Of a DNA stretch of 30,774 bases, positions 9,254 through 18,200 are shown piece by piece. Source of the DNA: JAGOUY01 sp964562155 (GTDB taxonomy: Bacteria > Patescibacteriota > Patescibacteriia > 2-12-FULL-60-25); contig CAZLRU010000015.1 of NCBI GenBank assembly GCA_964562155.1, positions 1 to 30,774 on the forward strand, in the 5' to 3' direction. The stretch's first letter is position 1; the number at the start of each line of letters is the position of its first letter. Made by a program: the position numbers and the translations under genes. The notes below the pieces were generated by a model. That model was given only the letters and a program-made list of their open reading frames with translations. It was not told where the DNA came from and searched no databases.

Positions 9254-9283
9254 CCGCGTCTCGCGATTCTTCCGCGGACGCGG
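9254..9283. other. GC-rich hairpin next to the pmm stop
   Basis: Bases 9254-9260 (CCGCGTC) pair with 9277-9283 (GACGCGG), leaving a 16-base loop. It lies 7 bases past the pmm stop codon in the direction of pmm transcription. It lacks a T-run on either strand. It may stabilise the pmm mRNA 3' end or be part of the neighbouring folded element. Confidence 0.4.
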
Positions 9284-9290
9284 CTTGTGT

Positions 9291-10670
9291 TTAGTGGAGG
9301 TACTCGCTCACTTCCTTTTTTCTTCTCTCCATTTCTTCGACCGTGCGTGCTTCTAGGTTTAAACGGAGAACTGGTTCTGTGTTTGAGGCGCGCACATTAA
9401 ACCACCAGTCTTGTTCGGGATGTTGTGCGTCATGGAATTCGAAACGCAGCCCATCGAGCGTTGACCGATCTGTTGCTCTAGATGAATAGGCTGCATCGAG
9501 AGTGGTGAGAATCTTTTTTTGATCTTGAACGTGAACATTGATTTCACCTGAGTGTACGTATTTTTGTAAGGACTTCCAGAGGTGTGAGAGTGGTTTTTGT
9601 TCACGCGCCAGGAGTTTTATCATGAGCAAGAGCGCATAGTCGCTCGACTCGGCAAACCATAGATCAGCAAAATAAAAATGCATGGATAGTTCGCCCGCAA
9701 ACATCGCCTGCTCTGCTCGCATTTGCCGTTTGATGTGTGCGTGTCCTACGCGACACATCTGTGCCTCGCCTCCGTTCGCCTTTATGGTTTCCGGGACGCT
9801 CCACGATGAACGAAGGTCGTAGAGAACTCGACCTGAGCCACGCTCACGCAAGATTTCTTGAGCAAAGAGAGCTGTAAGCATATCGCCTGGAATGGGTGTC
9901 CCCTCTTCATCAACAAATCCGATACGATCTCCGTCACCGTCGAAGGCGACACCGAAGGCGCATTTCTTTTCTTGCACGGTTTTTTGTACCTCGTGGAGAG
10001 TTTCTGTGTTTAATGGGTTTGCTTCATGATTTGGAAATGATCCGTCCAGTTCCCAATACAGAGGATGAATGGTAAGTGATGGCACGCGCTTCATGAATTC
10101 CGGCAGAATATGACCATTCATGCCATTCCCCGCATCGATCGCCACTGACCACGTAGGAAGATCCGAGGGAAGCTGGGCAAGTTTGAAGATGTGATCTAGG
10201 TATCGTTCACGCACATGCTCATCTGCGGACACATGCCCCTTCTCAGTGCACAAGGCTGCATATGGGCTCCCCTCGCACGCCATATCGCGAATCTCTTCCA
10301 TGCCCGATCCTTGTCCGATGGGTTGGACGTCTCCTTTTACAAGTTTGAATCCATTATATTTTGCTGGATTGTGTGAAGCGGTCACCATGATCCCTAGGTC
10401 GTACTCGCCGCCCCCCTCTCCGACCGCGAAATAAAACATAGGCGTCGAACACAGGCCAATGCGCGTGACAGACACGCCCATGCTCGTCAGTCCTTCGATT
10501 AACGACGTTTCTAATTCCGGTGACGTCGTGCGCATATCGTGTCCGACGAGAACATGTTTCGGTTTGTAGAGATGAACGAGCGTCTCTCCGAGGCGTTTGG
10601 CAACCGATGCGTCGATTTCTTGTGGAGCGAGACCACGAATATCGTACGATTTGAAAATGGAGGGGAGCAT
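9291..10670 (-). CDS. Phosphomannomutase/phosphoglucomutase
   Basis: This alpha-D-phosphohexomutase interconverts the 6-phosphate and 1-phosphate of mannose or glucose, supplying sugar nucleotides for surface polysaccharide. At 459 residues it has the family length. The start is SYDIRG, typical of the PMM/PGM branch. The phosphoserine loop is VTASHNP (about residues 94-100). The metal-binding loop is DGDGDR (about 243-248). The C-terminal phosphate-binding loop is RASNTEPVLRLN (about 430-441). The sugar-recognition loop, normally GE(M/L)SGH, reads GELSMH here, so a usually conserved glycine is replaced by methionine. That might alter substrate choice or could be a lineage variant. The ATG lies 7 bases behind a TACTAT hexamer. 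It is followed by two folded elements before rseP. Confidence 0.93.
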   Translation of the reverse strand: MLPSIFKSYDIRGLAPQEIDASVAKRLGETLVHLYKPKHVLVGHDMRTTSPELETSLIEGLTSMGVSVTRIGLCSTPMFYFAVGEGGGEYDLGIMVTASHNPAKYNGFKLVKGDVQPIGQGSGMEEIRDMACEGSPYAALCTEKGHVSADEHVRERYLDHIFKLAQLPSDLPTWSVAIDAGNGMNGHILPEFMKRVPSLTIHPLYWELDGSFPNHEANPLNTETLHEVQKTVQEKKCAFGVAFDGDGDRIGFVDEEGTPIPGDMLTALFAQEILRERGSGRVLYDLRSSWSVPETIKANGGEAQMCRVGHAHIKRQMRAEQAMFAGELSMHFYFADLWFAESSDYALLLMIKLLAREQKPLSHLWKSLQKYVHSGEINVHVQDQKKILTTLDAAYSSRATDRSTLDGLRFEFHDAQHPEQDWWFNVRASNTEPVLRLNLEARTVEEMERRKKEVSEYLH

Positions 10671-10677
10671 ATTTTTT

Positions 10678-10683
10678 ATAGTA
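10678..10683 (-). promoter_or_regulatory. Candidate -10 element for pmm
   Basis: The minus strand reads TACTAT, 7 bases before the pmm ATG at 10670. A TTGATG lies 19 bases further upstream (10708-10703) as a possible -35. The mRNA would start at or next to the ATG. Confidence 0.45.
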
Positions 10684-10754
10684 TGAAAGACGAGAGGGTT
10701 TTCATCAAGAACTTGACGTTTTTAAAGGCGCTTCGATGAACTACTCGTAGACCT

Positions 10755-11059
10755 TGCCCGGAGGTAAAACCGGGCACCCGCCTGCTACCGCGGGAAGAGT
10801 CCCCCTCCAGAACGTCGTTGACGCGGAGGGTTTGCCACCACGTAGCACGAAGTGTTGGTGGAACTGCTGGATCAAGGAGATCTCGCATCGCCTGTGGGAA
10901 ATCCCAGGCCTCGGGGGCTTTCGCTCCCAAATCCGGTGACGCGCGGTGCGCACCGGTGCCTACGAAGATCAGTGAGTCGGGCTCCCCGCCCCGACCCAAA
11001 AGAGCGGCCTTATCTTGGGGACCAGGACCGTCGAACGCGTAGGAGCGCCGACGGTCTTG
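10755..11059. ncRNA. Large unassigned structured RNA element
   Basis: The divergent pmm-lemA gap (10671-11096) holds a GC-rich block made almost entirely of consecutive hairpins. Paired arms are 10755-10761/10770-10776; 10777-10781/10790-10794; 10803-10808/10825-10830, with inner 10813-10816/10820-10823; 10835-10840/10856-10861; 10891-10893 and 10896-10898/10903-10908; 10913-10918/10923-10928; 10933-10938/10951-10956; 10976-10981/10990-10995; and 11023-11033/11049-11059. All six frames contain short, unconvincing reading frames. G-U evidence for orientation is mixed: two helices (10913 and 11023) favour the plus strand, while extension of the 10976 helix and a GAAA loop at 10919-10922 favour the minus strand. 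I checked for RNase P RNA, tmRNA and SRP RNA core motifs and found none. Length would suit a large regulatory or housekeeping RNA. Confidence 0.45.
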
Positions 11060-11080
11060 CTAATTGTATGAGTGGTGCGA

Positions 11081-11091
11081 TACGCTATCCT
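11081..11091 (+). promoter_or_regulatory. Candidate -10 region for lemA
   Basis: The stretch contains TACGCT (11081-11086) overlapping TATCCT (11086-11091), 10 and 5 bases before the lemA ATG. TTGCTA at 11057-11062 could serve as a -35 with an 18-base spacer to TACGCT. This again implies a nearly leaderless mRNA. Confidence 0.4.
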
Positions 11092-11096
11092 TATCT

Positions 11097-11651
11097 ATGA
11101 ATACTACCTATATTTTGTTGGCTGTCGTTGTTATCGTCGCCCTGTGGTTGGTTTCTACCTATAATGGCTTAATCAAGCTTAAAAATCAGACGGATGAAGC
11201 ATGGTCTGACATTGATGTTCAGCTTAAACGACGCTATGACCTGATCCCAAACCTGATTAACACGGTTAAGGGCTACGCGACCCATGAATCCGGGGTGTTT
11301 GAGAAGGTGTCTCAGGCTCGTGCGGCGGCTATGGGGGCACAAAGCCCTCAGGATAAAGCGGCGGCAGAAAATATGCTGTCTGGTACGCTCAAATCTTTGT
11401 TCGCCGTGTCCGAAGCCTATCCTGAGTTAAAAGCAAACGAGAACTTTTTGAAATTACAGGATGAATTGTCGGATACCGAGAACAAGATTCAAGCGGCTCG
11501 TCGCTTCTACAATGGGAATGTTCGTGACTTCAACACCAAACTGCAAGTATTTCCTACCAATATTATTGCCGGCATGCTTGGCTTCAAGGCTCGTGATTTC
11601 TTTGGCCTTGATAATCCAGAAGAACGCAAGAACCCACAAGTTCAGTTCTAA
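11097..11651 (+). CDS. lemA: LemA family protein
   Basis: LemA proteins are bitopic membrane proteins with a large helical domain. Their biochemical role is not settled, and they often accompany HtpX or TPM-domain proteins, as here. The 184-residue product begins with a membrane helix (about residues 4-23, ILLAVVVIVALWLVSTYNGL). The family signature follows: QTDEAWSDIDVQLKRRYDLIPNL, then VSQARAAAMGA and later NFLKLQDELSDTENKIQAARRFYN. It ends with a conserved FPTNIIAG segment and a short polar tail. I chose ATG 11097 because the membrane helix then starts right after MNTTY and a -10-like element lies just upstream. An in-frame ATG at 11064 would add 11 residues overlapping the promoter. htpX follows after 98 bases. 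Confidence 0.93.
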   Translation: MNTTYILLAVVVIVALWLVSTYNGLIKLKNQTDEAWSDIDVQLKRRYDLIPNLINTVKGYATHESGVFEKVSQARAAAMGAQSPQDKAAAENMLSGTLKSLFAVSEAYPELKANENFLKLQDELSDTENKIQAARRFYNGNVRDFNTKLQVFPTNIIAGMLGFKARDFFGLDNPEERKNPQVQF

Positions 11652-11656
11652 TACCT

Positions 11657-11744
11657 GGCATCAGGCACTAGGAGCTGGGTGTTAGGGCGTTATAGGGTCA
11701 AGGCCCTTGCCTCATGCTTCGCTCTCGGTGCCTGATGCCTTTTT
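11657..11744 (+). promoter_or_regulatory. Long stem-loop with T-run between lemA and htpX
   Basis: A 12-bp perfect inverted repeat (11657-11668 with 11728-11739, GGCATCAGGCAC and its complement) is extended by a 5-bp inner helix (11671-11675 with 11721-11725). It encloses about 45 bases containing a further AGGG/CCCT hairpin. Five Ts follow directly (11740-11744), then the htpX ATG at 11750. It could be a terminator or attenuator between lemA and htpX, an mRNA-processing hairpin, or a small repeat element. I see no target-site duplication. Confidence 0.5.
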
Positions 11745-11749
11745 ATTGT

Positions 11750-12640
11750 ATGTATCAACAAATCGAATCTAATAAACGCAATACCTGGATCTTGATTTCT
11801 GTATTCGTTGGCATATTGGCTGCTGTCGGATATTTCTTGGGGATTGTAAATGGGGATGAGGGCGCAGGGTTGGTATTTGCGCTCATCATTTCTCTAGGTT
11901 CAACGCTCATTTCTTGGTTTGCGGGTGATAAAATTGTGCTTTGGACTTCAGGCGCGCAAGAGATTACGGATCGAGAACAGAATCGCTATATTTGGAACCT
12001 GGTTGAAAATCTTTGTATTACAGCCGGTTTACCTAAACCCCGCATTTACCTTATTAACGATCCGGCGCCTAATGCCTTTGCAACCGGACGAGATCCCGAG
12101 CATGCCTCCATCGCTCTTACCACGGGTATTGTCCAATTGCTTGAGAATGAGGAGTTGGAAGGCGTCATTGCGCATGAACTCTCTCATGTAAAAAATTACG
12201 ATACCCGCTACATGATTTTGGTGGCTGTATTGGTCGGTACGCTCAGTATTATTGGAGATATGTTTTTGCGGGGTGGATTTCGTCGTCGTTCTAACCGAGG
12301 TGAGGGCAGCGGCGCGCTCATGATCATTGGGATTATCTTTCTTGTTATTTCCCCAATTATTGGTCAACTTATTAAGTTCGCTATTAGTCGTCAACGCGAA
12401 TATTTGGCGGATGCATCCGGTGTTCTCCTCACCCGTTTTCCAGATGCGTTGGCTCGTGCCCTTGAAAAAATCTCTCTGTACGCTCAACCCATGCAAAAAG
12501 CTTCACAGGCCACGGCCCATCTGTGGATCTCTAGTCCATTCGGAAAAGAAGCCGGCATTGGTTCCAAGTTATCGAATCTTTTTTCTACTCATCCTCCCAT
12601 CGCTGAGCGCATTGCTCGCTTACGAGGAATGACGCAGTAG
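11750..12640 (+). CDS. htpX: Membrane zinc metalloprotease HtpX
   Basis: HtpX is an M48-family protease in the inner membrane that degrades misfolded membrane proteins and is usually stress-induced. The 296-residue product has two N-terminal helices (about 12-32 and 38-58). The zinc motif HELSH is at residues 142-146, and two further helices follow (about 155-175 and 190-215). The third-ligand segment is EYLADASG (about 224-231). The C-terminus ends with the family-typical STHPPIAERIARL. Active-site residues are intact. I chose ATG 11750 (MYQQIESNKRN) rather than the in-frame ATG at 11714, which lies inside the upstream stem-loop. The clpC ATG comes three bases after its stop, so the two genes are cotranscribed. 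Confidence 0.95.
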   Translation: MYQQIESNKRNTWILISVFVGILAAVGYFLGIVNGDEGAGLVFALIISLGSTLISWFAGDKIVLWTSGAQEITDREQNRYIWNLVENLCITAGLPKPRIYLINDPAPNAFATGRDPEHASIALTTGIVQLLENEELEGVIAHELSHVKNYDTRYMILVAVLVGTLSIIGDMFLRGGFRRRSNRGEGSGALMIIGIIFLVISPIIGQLIKFAISRQREYLADASGVLLTRFPDALARALEKISLYAQPMQKASQATAHLWISSPFGKEAGIGSKLSNLFSTHPPIAERIARLRGMTQ

Positions 12641-12643
12641 CCT

Positions 12644-15148
12644 ATGTTTAATCCCGATCTCCTTGCTCGCTTCACCACACACTTAAAAGAAGCTCTTCAA
12701 AAAGGGTTGTTGTTTGCGGTACGTAATGGTCGTCCCCTGCTTGAGCCCGGTGATTTATTGGTTGGATTGTTGCAGGAGAAGGGATCTATCGGGGCAGAGG
12801 TGTTGCAAAAGCTTGAGATCCAGCTGCCATTGGCGGAAGAGCGATTTGCGGGTCGAGCTCAGTCCGTTCCCGCCGGAACCACGATTGCTCCTGATCTTAC
12901 TCCAGCAACCAAACGCGTGCTCGAAAAATGCGTTCTGCTCGCACATGTATCGGAACACAAGTATGTAGGGACGGAACATCTGTTGTTTTCGTTACTGGAT
13001 TTGAATCTCTTGGATATTCAAACGTTCTTGCGCGAGCAAGGGGTGGATATTGCTCAAGCTAAAGAACAGGTTTCTCAGGTACTGAAGTCCACGGCTCGGT
13101 TTCCTGACCTCACTCCCCCCTCAGAGACGGAAGCGTCTGATGCGCCGGAGAGCGCTTCGGAAGCCGAGCACCAACCGGCGGCCCATACACGTGGACGAAC
13201 GTCTCACGCTCAACGCGTAAAAGCCCTCGATGTCTTTGCGCGCGAGCTTACCGCTCAGCAGACCGTTGAACGTCTGGATCCGGTGATTGGACGTGAGATG
13301 GAGACGGACCGCGTGATTGAGATTCTCTGTCGTCGGACGAAAAATAATCCTTTGCTCTTAGGAGAACCTGGCGTTGGAAAGACAGCGATTGTCGAAGGCT
13401 TGGCTCAGCGCATTGTCAGTGGCGATATTCCCGATATCTTGCAGGGGAAACGATTGTACGCGCTTGATCTGGCGCTCATGGTCGCTGGAACCATGTATCG
13501 TGGGGAATTTGAGGCCCGTTTAAAGCAGTTGGTCGATGAAGTGAAATCTGATCAAAATATTTTGTTATTTATCGATGAGATTCACACGATGGTAGGCGCT
13601 GGTTCCACATCCGGGTCAATGGATGCGGCGAATATTCTCAAGCCTGCCTTAGCACGCGGAGAGATTCATTGTATTGGTGCAACGACCTGGAACGAGTACA
13701 AGAAACATATTGAACCGGACGCGGCGTTAGAGCGTCGCTATCAAACCGTTCAGGTTCAGGAGCCAACGGCAGAAGTAGCCTTGACGATGATTCGTGGACT
13801 CAAAGATCGGTACGAAGAGCATCATGGAGTGGTCTTTAGTGAAGCGGCTCTTGAAAGCGCTGTTCGTTTAGGCGCTCGCCATCTGACCGAACGTTTTTTT
13901 CCGGATAAAGCCATCGATTTATTGGACGAAGCGGCGGCTCATGTGAATGCACATCGTCGCTCCAATGAATCCATGGAACGATTACGCGCGATTGATATCG
14001 CTATTCACGCCTCTCAAGAACAAAAAGAGGCAGCGATTGAAAAAGGGGTGTTAGCTGATGCTTCCAAGGCTCTTGCTCAGGAGGAGCGGTTAAAGGAGGA
14101 ACGAACCGTTTTACAGGAGAAAATTGATAAAACGCGGAAAGCTGATCGGTTGTTGGTTGGGCCTGAGGATATTGCGCGCGTTGTTGCTCGTATGGCCAAT
14201 GTTCCTTTGACGCTGGTTTTAGCGACAGAGCGTGATCAGCTTGTTGAGCTGGAGGAGCGTTTGGGAAGCATTATCGTTGGACAGCCTGATGCCGTTCGGT
14301 TGGTAAGTGATGCTTTGCGCAAGGCGAGATTAGGGTTATCTGACCCACGTCGTCCAAAAGCTAGTTTTCTGTTTGTCGGTCCTTCAGGAGTTGGAAAAAC
14401 CGAACTGGCCCGCGCGCTCGCCAAAGAAATCTTTGGACGTGAGGATGCTTTGGTAAAGTTGGATATGTCTGAGTTTGCGGAAGGTCATTCTGTTTCCAAG
14501 TTACTTGGTTCTCCTGCGGGGTATGTTGGATTTCGAGAAGGAAATCGCTTAGCGGATACGATTCGTAAGAATCCTCACGCTGTTTTTCTTTTTGATGAGT
14601 TTGAAAAAGCGCATCCGGATGTCCAGCATATCTTGTTGCAGGCTTTAGAGGATGGTCAGATGAATGACGCGACCGGTCGACCGATTTCGTTTCGGCATGC
14701 CTATATTGTGCTTACGTCCAATGCCGGTGCGGAATTGACGAATCGGGTTGGACTTGGATTTGGTGGGCAGAGCGTAGCAGGTAATGCGTATGATGAATTA
14801 GTCAAAAATCACCTGAAAGAACGCTTCCGCTTAGAGTTATTGAACCGTTTGGACAAGATTATTGTTTTTAGAACTCTTGAAAAAGAGAGTTTAAAAGAAA
14901 TTGTTCGTCGTGAGATTGAGGAGGTTATTCGTCGATTGGAACGAGCTCAGGCAGGCGTTTATACCGTTGGGGATGATGTCTTGGAATGGCTCTTGTCCCA
15001 ACAGAGACATGGAGATGAAGGTGCGCGAGCTGCAAGACGACTTGTCGAGCAAGAAGTCGTGTCTTTATTGAGCAAGGCTCTTCTCGATCGACCTAAGAAA
15101 AAAGCTTGGAACCTAAAGGTGAGTAAAAATAAATTGGCCATCCGCTAG
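12644..15148 (+). CDS. clpC: ClpC-type AAA+ unfoldase
   Basis: This Hsp100 unfoldase threads proteins into ClpP or remodels them. The product has 834 residues. The N domain (about 1-145) is followed by a Pro/Glu/Ala-rich linker (about 148-185) longer than usual. AAA-1 has Walker A GEPGVGKT (about 240-247) and Walker B LLFIDEIH. A short middle region (about 430-490) is too small for the ClpB coiled coil, hence ClpC rather than ClpB. AAA-2 has Walker A GPSGVGKT (about 579-586) and Walker B FLFDEFEKAH. An LGF tripeptide in the segment GLGFGGQ (about 704-710) matches the ClpP-docking loop position of ClpC/ClpA, so a ClpP partner is expected elsewhere. The C-terminal small domain is complete. It sits behind htpX, making a membrane-protease and unfoldase unit. 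Confidence 0.95.
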   Translation: MFNPDLLARFTTHLKEALQKGLLFAVRNGRPLLEPGDLLVGLLQEKGSIGAEVLQKLEIQLPLAEERFAGRAQSVPAGTTIAPDLTPATKRVLEKCVLLAHVSEHKYVGTEHLLFSLLDLNLLDIQTFLREQGVDIAQAKEQVSQVLKSTARFPDLTPPSETEASDAPESASEAEHQPAAHTRGRTSHAQRVKALDVFARELTAQQTVERLDPVIGREMETDRVIEILCRRTKNNPLLLGEPGVGKTAIVEGLAQRIVSGDIPDILQGKRLYALDLALMVAGTMYRGEFEARLKQLVDEVKSDQNILLFIDEIHTMVGAGSTSGSMDAANILKPALARGEIHCIGATTWNEYKKHIEPDAALERRYQTVQVQEPTAEVALTMIRGLKDRYEEHHGVVFSEAALESAVRLGARHLTERFFPDKAIDLLDEAAAHVNAHRRSNESMERLRAIDIAIHASQEQKEAAIEKGVLADASKALAQEERLKEERTVLQEKIDKTRKADRLLVGPEDIARVVARMANVPLTLVLATERDQLVELEERLGSIIVGQPDAVRLVSDALRKARLGLSDPRRPKASFLFVGPSGVGKTELARALAKEIFGREDALVKLDMSEFAEGHSVSKLLGSPAGYVGFREGNRLADTIRKNPHAVFLFDEFEKAHPDVQHILLQALEDGQMNDATGRPISFRHAYIVLTSNAGAELTNRVGLGFGGQSVAGNAYDELVKNHLKERFRLELLNRLDKIIVFRTLEKESLKEIVRREIEEVIRRLERAQAGVYTVGDDVLEWLLSQQRHGDEGARAARRLVEQEVVSLLSKALLDRPKKKAWNLKVSKNKLAIR

Positions 15149-15201
15149 CCTTTTTTCTAGATAGAGCGGTGATCTTGTTTTTTGGATTTCTTGTTTTGAG
15201 G

Positions 15202-15207
15202 TACACT
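15202..15207 (+). promoter_or_regulatory. Candidate -10 element for the 15215-23024 gene group
   Basis: This reads TACACT and ends 7 bases before the ATG at 15215, after a T-rich stretch. No clear -35 is visible. It would give a nearly leaderless transcript heading the four-gene envelope set. Confidence 0.45.
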
Positions 15208-15214
15208 ATCGCTC

Positions 15215-18200
15215 ATGGCTCGTTCACCCCGTGGCAGATCTTCGATTGGACAAGCGGCAGCGCTCGCGTTGTCTGCCTTAGCATCTGATCCTTCTCAGGC
15301 TGCTGCCAACCCTGCCGCTCCTCAGACTCAACAGACAGAACCTCCTTCAAATGCGTCTCAAGATGTACCAGAAGTGACCGAGGGAAAATTGTTGAGTGTG
15401 CGTGATAACTTGTTGGGTGCTGGCGTCACGGGTAAAGGCTGGACAATTGATGGAGTAGTAAAAGAAGGCGCCACATCCATGGTGAAACTTCACCGTTGGA
15501 ACAAAGCGACGAATACCTTTGAAGAACATAAAATTGACGCGGAAACCTACAAGGCGGCGAAAGAGTATAAGGATGAGCAAGGAGGGATGTCGCGCTCCTA
15601 TACTCCTCCTGTTTTGAAGAAGGCGGATTTGGGACGTGCGCTTGATCCGGACGGGGTGGTTGTTCCTCGTCGTTTTGATGCGGCTACGCGTAGTTATGAA
15701 GTCGTTATCAATCATGAGACACGGATGTTGCCCGAGGCGCTGATTAAGGCCTTAAAACAAGGGCAAGCAGGGGCCTTGGAACGCATTCACAGTCATTTGA
15801 ATATCACCCCTGGAGGTGCGTCTGCTCAGGTGCAAATGCCTGGGCAGGTCATTGGAGGTGCGGTTGCGGGTGCGATTTTAGGAAAAAAACTTGCTACGCG
15901 TTTGGGTCTGCGAGAAAAAAATCAAGAACAGGCACCGGATCGTGATTCCGTGCCTCAAACAGCGGTTGCACAAGCGCAAAATGCAAATCGAGCCTCAAAT
16001 ACTCCGGAAGATCGCGTTGCTCAGGAACGCGCAAAACGAGATCAGCGGCTACGTCGTCGACCCACTTCTGCGCAGGTAGAGGATGAGGATGATGGGGATG
16101 ACGAACAGAAGGCTCAGGGAGCTGTCTCTGGGCGTCGCGTTGTTACCTATCAAGCAACGAATAAAGCGGGCGAATCCGCTCAGGTGACAAGTGAAGCGGC
16201 TCCGGAACAGGCTTCTACGCGTCTTTCAACCACCAAGACGACGCAATCTCCTCCCTCTGCTCCGCAAGCGGGTACGCGGCTATCGTTGAATCAAACACCT
16301 TCTCCGGTCACTTCTTCATCAACGGCTATTGGGTCTACGCCTGAGGCGTTTGCCGTTCCTTCCAGTCAAGTGATTAATCGACCGTTGCAAACGCTTCCGT
16401 TACAGGTGGGCTCACCGTCATCCGCTGGGTCTGTCGCAGAAAACACTCCCTTTGGTTCGCCGCGTCGAGAGGCTGAAAAAGTGGATCGTGTTCAAGCCGC
16501 CTTGGAACAGTCCGTGGCACGTAAACGTCGCCGACAAGAAGCGCGGGAGAAGATCGTGGGAGGCGCAGCGGTTGCGGGAGTTGGTGCAACTCTAGGCCCG
16601 CAAGTTGTCTATGGATCGTCTGCGCCTCAGGCTGTTGCTCCGGCTTTGGATGCGACCACCGCGGCTGTTTCTGAATTGCTGGATACGGAAGATGTTAGTA
16701 TTCGACGTATGCGCGAGCTCATGCAGGCGCAAACGCGTGACCGAGGTCTTGGATTGACGACGCCATCGGGTGGTCGGTCAATGTCCTTGTCCGTGTCTTC
16801 GCGTCCCCTGTCTGTTTCCTCACCTTCGGCGGGTAGCTCCTCATCCTCTCAAGCTCTCAATATCCAGACGACCTCCGCTGCTGCTCCTTCTGCGGGTTTG
16901 GGAGGCGCGTCACAAGCTGTTCGGGGAGCTTTGGCGAGTACAGTGGCGTTACAGGGGGCTCAAATGGCTGTTCAAGCCGTCATGGGTATAGAGGGTATGC
17001 GACGTGAACAGGCATTGCGTCGGATTCAGGACGCGATCACTTCTCTTGAAGGTCAAGCGAAGGTGGCTACAACTCAGTTAGGAGTCGTCTCTCCGCCTTC
17101 TGTTCCGTCGACGACCTCTGCTACAACCGCCTCTTCCCCTCCTCCTCAGACTGTTGCCGCTCCCCGCTCCCCTTCCTCTGTCTCTCGTCAGTTACGGGGC
17201 GAGGGTCAGGAACAAGGACGTCAGGATTTAGCCGTGCTGCAGAGAGGTTTGGGTACATTGAAGAATGCGGAACAACAGGTTGCTAGTTTGCCTCCGGATT
17301 CTTCTGTTCCGATGGGGTTTCATGTTCAGATTTCTGGCTTGGATCAGCTTTTACCTATTTCGCCTGAGACGTTACTTGCTGATAAGATGGATGAGGCGGC
17401 GGTGCAGGCTTTTGGTTCAAGTTTTGCTCCTGCGCGTGAACTCTCACCATCTTCGATGGAAGAGTCTGCTCCGGAACAAACGACCGTTCCCCCTTCAGCT
17501 GTTACGTCAGTACGTGTTGGTGCGCCCCCTGTTCCTCGACGCCAATCTTCTGCTGGCATTCCTGGACAAACGTCCCCGTCTTCTTTTGCTCGTGGTTCGC
17601 TAGCACCGCCGCTCGCATCGGCGGTACAGCTTAATGCTGCTCAGGCTCGTGATCGTGGTCCGAGCGGTCAGGGGTCGACCGATGCTCGCTCGCAAATGCT
17701 AGGTGAGGACAGCTCTGTTCCTGGAAGTGGGGCGAATGCTTCCGTTCCTTTATCGGCGGGGTATACGAGCAGCAGCGCAGCGCAGGAAGAACCGGAAGAT
17801 GTTTTTCGGACGGTTAGTCAGGAAGCGGCTAGTACGCGCAAGGCTTCAGAGCAGGCACAAGCTACCAAGGAACAGTTTTCAGGAGGGGCGTCGGGTGAAG
17901 GAGCAGCCGATATGGACTATGCAGGTGAAGGAGCGGATGATTCGGCTCGTGAATCGTTCTCTCCTGCGCAGCAATTTGCGGCAGCTCGACAGATACAGGC
18001 GATACAAGGAGCGGAGCAACGTCAGTTGCAAGCTGCAACTGAAAGCGAGGCTACACAAAGCGGCGGTGTCACCATGTCTTCCTCTCGTAAAAAGGATTCA
18101 TTTATTCAGCGTTTTACTAAAGCAAAACTTGGGTTTGATTTAATTGAAGGGTGCGTCGATGGTTTGGGTTTTTTAGAATTTCTCGCTGAATCAAATATTG

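Noticed and set aside
10676..10999. Open minus-strand frame upstream of pmm, continuing back to about 11055
   Set aside because: It has no ATG start upstream of the GC-rich block, overlaps a run of perfect hairpins, and resembles no protein. A GC-rich folded sequence opens several frames by chance.
10755..11059. RNase P RNA, tmRNA or SRP RNA
   Set aside because: A weak match to the RNase P CR-I and P4 pairing was seen (AGTCCCCC with GGGGGCT), but the arms are only about 120 bases apart and the ACAGAA and GAGGAAAGTCC cores are missing. No tmRNA tag frame or tRNA-like 3' end and no SRP GGAA-loop motif were found on either strand.
11714..11749. Longer htpX start
   Set aside because: The extra 12 residues are encoded by the 3' arm of the stem-loop and do not resemble the HtpX N-terminus.
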